Positions 1 through 5,860 of a stretch of 8,783 bases of DNA are shown here, in pieces. The stretch spans positions 1-8,783 of the forward strand of contig JAQSXN010000121.1 in NCBI GenBank assembly GCA_029256665.1. Direction: 5' to 3'. The position numbers and the translations under genes are program-made. Every line of letters begins with the position of its first letter. The stretch's first letter is position 1. The notes beneath the pieces were generated by a model, which was given only the letters and a program-made list of their open reading frames with translations, was not told the DNA's origin and searched no databases. This DNA comes from Paenibacillus sp. (GTDB lineage: Bacteria; Bacillota; Bacilli; Paenibacillales; Paenibacillaceae).

Positions 1-935
1 TGCCGGACGGCAAGCTGCATCCGGAGCAGCCGCTTACGCGCGAACAGGTTCCGTACACATGGGCGCTGTTCATGGAAGACAAAAACGCCTTCCGGTTCCC
101 AGCGTCTCTGCCGCCTAGCGTCCACCTGGACGTGGATCAGCTGGACGAATCGTACAAGCAGCCGCTGTCGCTGTACAAGAAGGAGTTTCTGAAGACCTTC
201 GGCGAGACGTCGTTCTTGCGGCCGAAGGAACCCGTGACGCGGGCGGAGGCGGCCGAGTGGATGATTTATATTTTGGACAACAAGAGCAGCCTGAAAGAGA
301 AATTGACGGCGGAGGGACTGGCGGCGGTCACGGCCTCGGAAGGCGCGGGCGCAGGCGGAGCGGAAGGCGGCGAGACGCTGCTGGCCCCGCAGGATATCGC
401 GGGCAACCGGTTCGAAGCCGAGATCAAGACGCTGTTGGAGCGCATCGAGCTGCCTGCGGGCAACGGCGCGTTCGAGCCGGACGCGACGATCCGGCGAGGA
501 GAATTCATCGATTGGGCGTATCGCTACAACGATCGCGGCGTCAACCCGCATCATCCGGAGAAGGCGTCCTTCTCGGATCTGGCTTCGGATCATGCGTACT
601 ACGATCTCGTAGAGGGACTTCGGGCGGCGGGTATTTTGAACGGCTTCCCGGACGGCACGATCCAAGTGGACCAGCCGCTCACGCGGGAGCAGGCAACCCG
701 AATTTGGGCCGATTACGACCGTGACTGGACCGTCCTCGTCGAGAACCTGTTCGGGTACGAGGACGCGAACAAGGTCGGCAAGCTGTACATCGGCTCCATG
801 ACGAATTATTTGGTCGAAGGGACGAGCAAGCTGTACCGGACCGTGTTCATTGGCGACGGCAAGCAGCTCGAACCGCAGAAGCCGATGACGCGCGCGGAAG
901 CGGCGGCCTGGATCGTGCTCGGAACCGGGAACTAG
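1..935 (+). CDS. SLH (S-layer homology) repeat protein, C-terminal part, 5'-truncated by window edge
   Basis: The open frame runs from base 3 without an in-frame start that must be the true one: the residues before the first ATG (base 72) read PDGKLHPEQPLTREQ, the end of an SLH repeat, so the gene enters from the left. The visible 310 residues hold about five SLH-like units: residues 1-23 (end of one), 42-91 (ending PVTRAEAAEW), 129-176 (degenerate), 189-236 (FSDLASDHAYYDLVEGL, then GFPDGTIQVDQPLTREQ) and 251-307 (ending PMTRAEAAAWIV). A Gly/Ala/Glu-rich linker at about 113-123 separates the second and third units. SLH domains bind pyruvylated secondary cell-wall polymers and hold exported proteins on the surface. 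The N-terminus, and so any signal peptide or enzymatic domain, lies outside the window. Family call is sure; overall function unknown. No T-rich terminator follows directly. Confidence 0.9.
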   Translation, partial: PDGKLHPEQPLTREQVPYTWALFMEDKNAFRFPASLPPSVHLDVDQLDESYKQPLSLYKKEFLKTFGETSFLRPKEPVTRAEAAEWMIYILDNKSSLKEKLTAEGLAAVTASEGAGAGGAEGGETLLAPQDIAGNRFEAEIKTLLERIELPAGNGAFEPDATIRRGEFIDWAYRYNDRGVNPHHPEKASFSDLASDHAYYDLVEGLRAAGILNGFPDGTIQVDQPLTREQATRIWADYDRDWTVLVENLFGYEDANKVGKLYIGSMTNYLVEGTSKLYRTVFIGDGKQLEPQKPMTRAEAAAWIVLGTGN

Positions 936-989
936 TAGCGCGGCTATGCTTCCTTGAAGGGTTGCGCCCTAGACTAAGCATGCAACTTC

Positions 990-1090
990 ACGCGCTCCGA
1001 ATTTTCGTAAAATCGTGTACCGACAGCAGCCGGGCCATGCAAAAGGGATGTTCCATGGGGAAGACAGACCCCAAGGAACATCCCTTTGTG
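990..1090 (+). repeat. Decayed partial copy of the hesB-like gene's middle, 3' end and terminator
   Basis: Bases 990-1010 are identical over 21 bases to 4473-4493, which lies inside the hesB-like gene and there encodes DALRIFV. Bases 1013-1060 then match 4686-4733 at 43 of 48 positions, covering the end of that gene (its stop TAA reads TAC here), its 3' untranslated stretch and the left arm of its hairpin. The right arm at 1075-1087 matches 4748-4760 but for one base. The segments keep the same order and strand, with about 190 bp of the intact locus missing between them. No open frame survives. It is best read as a scar of a duplicated hesB-like locus that lost its middle, though a dispersed repeat family is an alternative. 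Confidence 0.75.
1042..1087. terminator. Long hairpin, terminator-like (repeat copy 1)
   Basis: Left arm 1042-1054 (AAAGGGATGTTCC) pairs perfectly with 1075-1087. An A-A mismatch (1055/1074) follows, then five more pairs around an 8-base loop (1061-1068). On the plus strand only TTT follows the GC-rich stem, so termination may be modest; on the minus strand the arm also ends in T residues. It lies 107 bp past the SLH gene and upstream of the sigma-factor promoter, so it could separate the two units. The same structure recurs at 4714-4760. Confidence 0.6.
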
Positions 1091-1145
1091 CGCTTGGCAG
1101 CGCAATCGACTAAGCGTAGAGTTAAATAAATGTTCTCATCGACAA

Positions 1146-1171
1146 TGAACGAATCGGGAAAGCTGAACGTC
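1146..1171 (+). promoter_or_regulatory. Candidate ECF-sigma promoter for the sigY-like operon (autoregulation)
   Basis: TGAAC at 1146-1150 and CGTC at 1168-1171 are separated by 17 bases. This fits the AAC (-35) and CGT (-10) elements typical of ECF sigma promoters in Bacillales. The position gives a leader of roughly 40 nt before the GTG start at 1219. TGAACG also occurs a second time at 1164-1169. That the sigma factor drives its own operon is inferred from this motif and the common habit of the family. Confidence 0.45.
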
Positions 1172-1218
1172 ATAGAGGGGTAGACAAGTAGAAACGAAGG
1201 GAGTCGCTAGCAATTGTA

Positions 1219-1770
1219 GTGGACGAAACGAAGCACGAGCAACACGAATCGAAGCTGGTGCGGCAAGCGATCCGCGGCGATGACCGGTCCTTGGCGGAGC
1301 TGCTGCGGCACAATTACGCATTTCTATATCAGTACGCGCTCAAGCTGACGATGGATAGAAGCCGCGCGGAAGATATCGCGCAGGAAACGGCGCTTAAGGC
1401 GATCGAACATATATCGGCCTTCCGGGGCACTTCGAAATTTTCGACCTGGCTGATCTCCATCGCCTCCAGACTCGTCATCGACAAGGCTCGCCGAAAGAAG
1501 CGGGAGCTCGAGTGGCTGCAAGAGGAGAAACGATATACGAGGTCATTCCGGTTCGAGACGATGAACCGATTGGGAGAATGGCCCGACGCCATGGAGGCGC
1601 TCGCGGAGCTGCCGGAGCATCACCGCGTTCCGATCCTGTTGAAATATTATTACGGGTACGCGCAAGACGAGATTTCCGAGATGTTGAAGGTGCCGTCCGG
1701 CACCGTCAAGTCGCGGCTGCATGAAGGAATCAAACGGTTAAGAAAGGAGCTAAGGAGACATGACGGATGA
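1219..1770 (+). CDS. sigY: ECF-type RNA polymerase sigma factor, SigY-like
   Basis: This 183-residue protein has the two-domain plan of an extracytoplasmic-function sigma factor. Region 2 spans about 27-92 (EDIAQETALKAIEHI at 51-65 and KFSTWLISIASRLVID at 73-88), the part that binds core polymerase and the -10 element. Region 4 spans about 126-178, with the helix-turn-helix YAQDEISEMLKVPSGTVKSR that reads the -35 element. The start is GTG at 1219; GGAG at 1200-1203 lies 15 bases away, which is long, so an ATT start at 1213 cannot be fully excluded, though it would be rare. Its last 11 bases overlap the next gene. The symbol rests on the following gene order (anti-sigma, two small membrane proteins, ABC ATPase, permease), which matches the Bacillus subtilis sigY-yxlCDEFG operon. 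The ECF family is certain; orthology to SigY is likely. Confidence 0.9.
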   Translation: MDETKHEQHESKLVRQAIRGDDRSLAELLRHNYAFLYQYALKLTMDRSRAEDIAQETALKAIEHISAFRGTSKFSTWLISIASRLVIDKARRKKRELEWLQEEKRYTRSFRFETMNRLGEWPDAMEALAELPEHHRVPILLKYYYGYAQDEISEMLKVPSGTVKSRLHEGIKRLRKELRRHDG

Positions 1771-2107
1771 GAAGGAACAAGGCGACGGGCAATGGTTCAA
1801 GGAACGGATCGGAAGCCAGCTGGAACGGCTGGACGAGGCGTTTCTGCCGCGGCAGCCGGAGCTGCGCGCGATGGAAGCCTTTGTTGCCGAAAGCAAGCGC
1901 GAGCTTAAAAAGAGATTCCGAAGAGAGCTAGCCCTATTCTGGCTGCTCGCGGCCTGCGTGATAGGCGGGATGGTCTGGGCGCTCGACAGAAGCTTGACTC
2001 TGTTCGTGGCGCTGCAAGCGCTGGTGACGCTGACGGCGGCAGGGTGGCTTGCGATAACGCTCCTTCGCGCCCAAAGGAGAGGGAGGAAGCAATGGAAGAA
2101 CGGCTGA
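1760..2107 (+). CDS. yxlC: Small two-helix membrane protein, YxlC-like anti-sigma candidate
   Basis: A 115-residue protein with a hydrophilic, charged N-terminal half (1-56), predicted to face the cytoplasm, followed by two membrane segments at about 57-74 and 80-103 and a short Arg/Lys-rich tail. This is the shape expected of an anti-sigma factor that holds the sigma factor at the membrane, and it sits directly behind the sigma gene, overlapping it by 11 bp. In B. subtilis the gene at this position, yxlC, is reported as a negative regulator of SigY. The ATG at 1760 follows an AAGGAG-type ribosome site (AAGGAGCTAAGGAG). No zinc-binding HXXXCXXC motif is present, so it is not a ZAS-type anti-sigma factor. 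Function is inferred from position and topology. Confidence 0.75.
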   Translation: MTDEKEQGDGQWFKERIGSQLERLDEAFLPRQPELRAMEAFVAESKRELKKRFRRELALFWLLAACVIGGMVWALDRSLTLFVALQALVTLTAAGWLAITLLRAQRRGRKQWKNG

Positions 2108-2340
2108 TGCATGAAGTTTGGTTCTGGCTGCTGCTGGCGGCGGTGCTGGTGCCGCAGTCGACCTGGCTGTTCGTGGATGCGCGCAAGCGGGGAAGCGGAA
2201 GCGGCTATTGGTTCTGGGGACTATGGGGGCTGATCCAGTTTCCGTTGCCGTTAGCCGCCTATTGGCTGTTCGTTAGAAGAGGGCTCTGGAAGCTGCTCAA
2301 GCATAAATTGCAGGAGAAAAGGGGGAACAACGGTGGCTGA
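2092..2340 (+). CDS. yxlD: Small two-helix membrane protein, YxlD-like
   Basis: An 82-residue protein with two strongly hydrophobic, tryptophan-rich segments (about 9-28 and 39-61) joined by a short Arg/Lys/Gly/Ser loop, and a basic C-terminal tail. The ATG at 2092 is chosen because GGAGAGGGAGGAAG lies just upstream; an upstream in-frame ATG at 2044 would add 16 residues but lies deep inside the preceding gene and lacks such a site. It overlaps the end of yxlC by 16 bp, so translation is probably coupled. The homologous position in the B. subtilis sigY operon encodes YxlD, which is thought to help restrain the sigma factor. No catalytic motif is visible. Confidence 0.7.
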   Translation: MEERLMHEVWFWLLLAAVLVPQSTWLFVDARKRGSGSGYWFWGLWGLIQFPLPLAAYWLFVRRGLWKLLKHKLQEKRGNNGG

Positions 2341-2542
2341 AGAGCTGGATATTTCCAAGCTGATCGCGGTTATCGCGCCGTTTATCGCCGTGCAACTGAT
2401 CTTGATGACCATCGCTATCGTCTTATGCGTCAAGGCCAAGGAGACGAGAGGACCCAAGCTGATGTGGATCCTCATTATCATATTCGTCAACATCCTTGGA
2501 CCGATTGCCTTTTTTGTATTCGGAAGGAGGAATGAAGGTTGA
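2333..2542 (+). CDS. yxlE: Small membrane protein with PLDc_N-type two-helix fold, YxlE-like
   Basis: A 69-residue protein with two membrane segments (about 11-32 and 44-63). The second ends in the pattern NILGPIAFFVFGRR, typical of the phospholipase D N-terminal-type (PLDc_N) small membrane proteins, where a conserved Gly-Pro lies inside the helix and a basic stretch follows. The start is GTG at 2333, behind AAAAGGGGGAAC, and overlaps the yxlD stop by 8 bp; its own stop overlaps the next start by 4 bp (TTGA). In B. subtilis the matching gene is yxlE, linked to negative control of SigY. No phospholipase domain is attached, so enzymatic activity is not expected. Confidence 0.75.
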   Translation: MAEELDISKLIAVIAPFIAVQLILMTIAIVLCVKAKETRGPKLMWILIIIFVNILGPIAFFVFGRRNEG

Positions 2543-3483
2543 GCGCACTGCTGGAAGTAACGGGGCTGTCAAGGAGCTTTGGCGAGGTGCAAGCGGTTAA
2601 GGGCATCGATTTTACGGTGGCTGAAGGGAGATGCGTCGCGCTTCTCGGTCCTAACGGAGCGGGCAAAACGACGACGATTCGGATGCTCACGGGATTGTTG
2701 AAACCGACTTCGGGCAGTATCGAATACCCGGGAAGGGCGGAAAGCGCCGACATAAGAGCGGGGATCGGATATTTGCCGCAATCGCCGGCGTTTTACCCAT
2801 GGATGACGGGTTTCGAGTTCGTGACATACGCCGGCAAGCTATGCGGATTATCCGGGGCGGAGTCGAGACGGAGCGCGGGCGAATGGCTGGAGCGGGTAGG
2901 GCTTAAAGACGCGGCGAAACGAAGGATCGGCGGGTATTCCGGCGGCATGAAGCAGCGGCTTGGTTTGGCGCAAGCGCTTGTACACGGGCCGAAGCTGTTA
3001 ATTATGGACGAGCCCGTATCGGCGCTTGACCCCCTCGGAAGACGCGAGGTGTTGGAGCTGATTACCCAGCTTAAGCGGGAAACGACCGTGCTCTTCTCGA
3101 CCCATGTGCTGCATGACGCGGAAGAGCTGTGCGACGATATCGTCATAATCCGCGATGGACGGATTGCGCTGCAAGGCGAGCTGGAGACGATTCGCAACGA
3201 ACATCGGCTGCCCGTTATCGAGCTGCTCCTGGAGCCGGACGAAGTAACGATAAAGTGGGCCAAAACGTTTATTGCGTCCGTGGACGCGGCCGGGGAAGAA
3301 GCCCATCGTTACGTTAGCCGCGCGGAGTGGCGGGGAAACAGCATGACCTTAGACGTGAGAGAGATGGAAGGAGCCAGGGAATATCTGTTGCGAACGTTAG
3401 CGGACCATAAGGTGAAAATCGTACGATTAAATGCCGGATATTCGACGCTCGAGGATCTATTCATGAAGGCGGTGAGCTCATGA
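2539..3483 (+). CDS. yxlF: ABC transporter ATP-binding protein, YxlF-like
   Basis: A 314-residue ABC ATPase with all key motifs: Walker A GPNGAGKT at 37-44, Q-loop Gln81, signature YSGGM at 133-137, Walker B LLIMDE at 153-158, D-loop SALDP and H-loop His189. Residues 1 to about 215 form the nucleotide-binding domain of the drug/immunity-export type (CcmA-like); the last 100 residues are a less conserved C-terminal extension usual in this subfamily. The start is TTG at 2539, placed behind GGAAGGAGG and overlapping the yxlE stop. It overlaps the permease gene by 4 bp (ATGA), so the two proteins are probably made together as a transporter. The substrate cannot be told from sequence; export of a peptide, antibiotic or lipid, or an immunity role, is a guess from the family. 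Confidence 0.92.
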   Translation: MSALLEVTGLSRSFGEVQAVKGIDFTVAEGRCVALLGPNGAGKTTTIRMLTGLLKPTSGSIEYPGRAESADIRAGIGYLPQSPAFYPWMTGFEFVTYAGKLCGLSGAESRRSAGEWLERVGLKDAAKRRIGGYSGGMKQRLGLAQALVHGPKLLIMDEPVSALDPLGRREVLELITQLKRETTVLFSTHVLHDAEELCDDIVIIRDGRIALQGELETIRNEHRLPVIELLLEPDEVTIKWAKTFIASVDAAGEEAHRYVSRAEWRGNSMTLDVREMEGAREYLLRTLADHKVKIVRLNAGYSTLEDLFMKAVSS

Positions 3484-4277
3484 TACGGACCGGATCGAGC
3501 CGTTACGGAGCGCTGCTCGGCAAGGAGCTGCTGGAGCTCGCACGCAGCATGAAGCTGATATGGGTGCCTCTCGTCTTTGTCGCGCTTGGCATCATGCAGC
3601 CCGTATCCCTCCATTACATGCCGGTCATCCTGGAAAAAGCGGGAAACTTGCCGGAGGGCGCGGTGATCGAGATTCCGCCTCCTGAGGCCGCGCAAGTCAT
3701 GGCGGATACGTTATCGCAATTCGGCGTTCTTGGCATGCTGGTTCTCGTGCTTGTCTTTATGGGCATCGTTTCGGGCGAACGCGGAAGCGGCACGGCATCC
3801 CTTATTTTGGTCAAGCCGGTTTCCGTTTCGGCCTTCTTGGGAGCCAAATGGAGCAGCATGCTGCTTCTCGCATGGCTGTCTCTGCTGGCCGGATACGCGG
3901 CGGCTTGGTATTATACGACTTTATTGATCGGTCCCTTTTCTTTCGACGCTTTTGCCCGGAGCTTAGCCGTTTACGGCTTATGGGTGGCTTTCGCGCTGAG
4001 CGCGACCCTGCTGTTCAGCACGATGCTGAGAAGCGCTGCCGCCGCCGCGTTCTGCGCGCTGGGCTTGATGGCAGCGCTATCGCTCGCGGCGGGTCTGCTG
4101 CCGAGATACGCGAGCTGGAGTCCCGGCGCGCTCGGCGGTTACGCATTTCTGGAGGCCCAATCGGTCTTGGAGCGGCCGGATGCGTTTCTCTGGGCCATTA
4201 CGGTCAGCGTTCTGCTTATGCTCTCTTCGTTCGCGCTTTCTTGCCTGATGCTTCGCCGGGCCGCGGCCATAGACTAG
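3480..4277 (+). CDS. yxlG: ABC-2 type permease, YxlG-like
   Basis: A 265-residue integral membrane protein with about six helices (near 26-44, 83-98, 124-145, 162-181, 186-207 and 236-258). Between the second and third lies the cytoplasmic stretch SGERGSGTASLILVKPVS, typical of ABC-2 permeases that pair with CcmA-like ATPases. An outward loop of about 38 residues (45-82) separates the first two helices. Its ATG overlaps the ATPase stop (ATGA), it closes the operon, and it is the membrane half of the transporter. The stop codon falls inside a 14-bp tandem duplication (4274-4301). No clear terminator follows before the next promoter at 4345, so some read-through into the hesB-like gene is possible. 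Confidence 0.88.
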   Translation: MIRTGSSRYGALLGKELLELARSMKLIWVPLVFVALGIMQPVSLHYMPVILEKAGNLPEGAVIEIPPPEAAQVMADTLSQFGVLGMLVLVLVFMGIVSGERGSGTASLILVKPVSVSAFLGAKWSSMLLLAWLSLLAGYAAAWYYTTLLIGPFSFDAFARSLAVYGLWVAFALSATLLFSTMLRSAAAAAFCALGLMAALSLAAGLLPRYASWSPGALGGYAFLEAQSVLERPDAFLWAITVSVLLMLSSFALSCLMLRRAAAID

Positions 4278-4301
4278 GCATGGAAAGCTAAGCATGGAAA
4301 G
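4274..4301. repeat. 14-bp tandem duplication at the yxlG stop codon
   Basis: Two adjacent 14-base units, CTAGGCATGGAAAG (4274-4287) and CTAAGCATGGAAAG (4288-4301), differ at one base. The first contains the permease stop TAG. A similar stretch occurs at 970-985 (14 of 16 bases matching 4270-4285), just before the hesB scar. No function is evident. Confidence 0.8.
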
Positions 4302-4344
4302 TCTTTATCATCCATATACTTGAAGCAGGCATTTCGCCCGGGGG

Positions 4345-4373
4345 TTGGAGCGGCGACGATTGGCGAGTATAAT
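4345..4373 (+). promoter_or_regulatory. Sigma-A promoter for the hesB-like gene
   Basis: TTGGAG at 4345-4350 and a perfect TATAAT at 4368-4373 are separated by 17 bases, the ideal spacing for a vegetative promoter. It implies a transcript start near 4380 and a leader of about 25 nt. This separates the hesB-like gene from the sigma operon in control. Confidence 0.75.
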
Positions 4374-4405
4374 GAAAGGAATACGACTTCGAGGAGCTGA
4401 CAGCG

Positions 4406-4693
4406 ATGAAGTTAGTGGTAGAACAGGCAGCGGCGCGATGGTACAAGGAGCAAATGGGCTTGTCTGACGGAGACGCGCTCCGAATTTTCGTAAGGCTCGG
4501 AGGCTGCGGCAGCGTTCACCCGGGATTGTCGCTCGGCATTACGAAGGATTCGCCGAGAAGCGAAGGGCTTCGCCATGAAATCGAAGGCATCCTCTTCTAT
4601 ATGGAAGACGATAATCTCTGGTATCTGGAGGATAAAGAACTCCGAATCTCGTTCGATGACCGGTACGAGGAGATCCTGATGAACGTCGTGTAA
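4406..4693 (+). CDS. yneR: HesB/IscA-like (YneR-type) small protein
   Basis: A 95-residue protein of the HesB/Fe-S biosynthesis-like fold: N-terminal helix (VEQAAARWYKEQM), strand ALRIFVRLGGCGSVHPGLSLG at about 24-44, then LWYLEDKELRISFDDRYEE near 71-89. It has only one cysteine, Cys34. The canonical A-type carrier signature of one Cys plus a C-terminal CXC is missing, which fits the YneR branch rather than IscA or SufA; iron-sulfur delivery is therefore not established. The ATG at 4406 has GAGGAG at 4391-4396, nine bases upstream. It stands alone with its own promoter and a hairpin terminator 20 bp past its stop. A decayed copy of parts of this gene lies at 990-1090. Confidence 0.8.
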   Translation: MKLVVEQAAARWYKEQMGLSDGDALRIFVRLGGCGSVHPGLSLGITKDSPRSEGLRHEIEGILFYMEDDNLWYLEDKELRISFDDRYEEILMNVV

Positions 4694-4713
4694 CGATAGC
4701 GGCCGGACTATGC

Positions 4714-4760
4714 AAAAGGGATGTTCCATGGGGATAGCAGACCCAAGGAGCATCCCTTTT
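4714..4760. terminator. Bidirectional hairpin terminator (repeat copy 2)
   Basis: Left arm 4714-4727 pairs with 4747-4760 over 14 bases (one G-U), then an A-A mismatch (4728/4746), then a T-A pair and GGG/CCC around a short loop. Runs of four A and four T flank the GC-rich core, so it can work on both strands. It lies between the convergent hesB-like gene and the minus-strand 41-residue gene. It shares sequence and the A-A mismatch with the copy at 1042-1087. Confidence 0.8.
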
Positions 4761-4770
4761 GGCGTTCATG

Positions 4771-4896
4771 CTAGGACTTGGCGCCGTCCGTTCCTTGGCT
4801 CAGCTCTTCAAAGGATTTGACCTTTCCGTGAGACGGTTTCTGACCATGCTTGCGTTGATGCCAGGCGTTCTCCCTGCGGCTCTTGGATGATGACAT
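4771..4896 (-). CDS. 41-residue basic conserved-looking small protein, function unknown
   Basis: A short minus-strand gene beginning MSSSKSRRENAW and ending SQGTDGAKS, with GKVKSFEEL in the middle. The ATG at 4896 is preceded by a near-perfect GGAGGTGC at 4904-4911 with a 7-base gap, far better than any longer start in this frame. It ends 11 bp before the shared hairpin, which would terminate it. The protein is rich in Ser, Lys, Arg, His and Gln, has no membrane segment or cysteine, and looks disordered or nucleic-acid-binding. From memory it resembles a group of about 40-residue Bacillales proteins of unknown function (possibly DUF6254); that link is unverified. No clear promoter was found in the 98 bp upstream, so it may share the transcript of the regulator gene at 4995-5840. 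Confidence 0.65.
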   Translation of the reverse strand: MSSSKSRRENAWHQRKHGQKPSHGKVKSFEELSQGTDGAKS

Positions 4897-4994
4897 GAAT
4901 GAAGCACCTCCTTCCACCCCGTTAGCATGGCATGCAAGCCCGAATCGCATGCGTGGGAAAATAGGGCCAACACGTTGCAAAGGCCGGAAATAGG

Positions 4995-5840
4995 TTATTT
5001 TCTTGCCGATTGTCTGTAGCGGAGCGGCGTGATGTTGGCGATCTGGCGAAACGCTCGGCCGAACTGCACGAGCGAGCCGAAGCCGACTTGCTCCGCGATC
5101 GCGATCACTTTGTCTTCGGTATCCTGCAGCAGCCGCTGCGCCTCCTGTATGCGGACGAGGTTCACGTAAGAAACAAGCGAAAATCCCGTTATTTCCTTGA
5201 ACATGCGGCTCAGATAAGCGGGACTGATCTCGAAACGGCGCGCCAGTTCTTCCAGCCGCATCGGATCCGCATAATGCGAGTTGATGTGCCTGACGATGGA
5301 GGAAATTTTATGATGGAGTGGGCTGACGTGTTCGGGAGACGCGACGGGATGCTGCCCCACGAATCGCGATGCGAACAGCAGCAGCTCGATCAAATAGTGG
5401 CGAAGCGCAAACGTTTGGCCAAGCGCCGGTTCCCGCGCTTCGTCCGTCATCGAGCCCAGTATGCGCTGAACGAGCCGTCGGCTGGTCAGATCCAGCCGGA
5501 GCACGGGGGAGCCATGCGAGAGCGCATCCAGCAAATAAGGCGCTTCTCCCAGCGCTCCGCCCAAGAACGAGTCGCTAAAGTTGATCACGACCCGGGCATG
5601 TCCCCATTGGCCCGAATCCGAAGTGGCGTGGAGCTCGCGCCGGTTAATGAGCACGAGATCGCCGGGCAATATTAAGTAGGAGCGGTCGCGGATGAAATAC
5701 ATGCGTTCGCCCTCGTACAGATAATACATTTCGTACATGTCGTGCATGTGCTGCGTGCGCTCGAACGGGCCGGAGCGGCGAATGTACTGCAAATAGAACG
5801 GACCTTCTTCTTCGTTGCCGAAGGTAACGGTATCGGACAT
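4995..5840 (-). CDS. AraC-family transcriptional regulator with N-terminal cupin domain
   Basis: A 281-residue regulator. The N-terminal part (about 25-95) is a cupin-like sensor with HMHDMYEMYYLYEG and LILPGDLVLINRRELH, typical of AraC_binding domains that take a sugar or related ligand. The C-terminal 100 residues hold two helix-turn-helix units: LEELARRFEISPAYLSRMFK at 196-215 and VIAIAEQVGFGSLVQFGRAF at 245-264, the latter followed by the expected TPLRYR. The ATG at 5840 is chosen because AGGAG lies eight bases upstream; an ATG at 5879 would place that ribosome site inside the gene. It is divergent from uxaE with 155 bp between starts, so it most likely controls uxaE, perhaps in response to a hexuronate or its precursor; the ligand is inferred from the neighbour only. 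It is not a close match to any named regulator I recognise. Confidence 0.88.
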   Translation of the reverse strand: MSDTVTFGNEEEGPFYLQYIRRSGPFERTQHMHDMYEMYYLYEGERMYFIRDRSYLILPGDLVLINRRELHATSDSGQWGHARVVINFSDSFLGGALGEAPYLLDALSHGSPVLRLDLTSRRLVQRILGSMTDEAREPALGQTFALRHYLIELLLFASRFVGQHPVASPEHVSPLHHKISSIVRHINSHYADPMRLEELARRFEISPAYLSRMFKEITGFSLVSYVNLVRIQEAQRLLQDTEDKVIAIAEQVGFGSLVQFGRAFRQIANITPLRYRQSARK

Positions 5841-5860
5841 CAGGACAACTCCTTGTCGTT

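Noticed and set aside
946..981. Possible terminator after the SLH gene (ATGCTT with AAGCAT, inner AGGG with CCCT)
   Set aside because: The helix is interrupted by unpaired 5-6 base stretches and no T run follows; the hairpin at 1042-1087 is a better candidate.
1042..1087. Riboswitch or T-box leader of the sigma operon
   Set aside because: The hairpin lies upstream of the likely ECF promoter, so it would not be in the operon's transcript, and no known aptamer pattern is visible.
988..1173. 61-residue minus-strand frame sharing a PMEHPFC peptide with a minus-strand frame at 4412-4753
   Set aside because: The shared peptide is only the translation of the duplicated hairpin DNA. The frames overlap a hairpin, a promoter or a real gene and have no ribosome site.
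2793..3263. 156-residue minus-strand frame
   Set aside because: Antisense to the ABC ATPase gene; Ser/Pro/Arg-rich with no motif.
4925..4952. GCATGC-type short inverted repeats upstream of the 41-residue gene
   Set aside because: Six-base palindromes of GCATGC are common in this composition and do not form a convincing operator or promoter.
5010..5675. 221-residue plus-strand frame
   Set aside because: Antisense to the AraC-family gene, whose helix-turn-helix motifs show the real frame.
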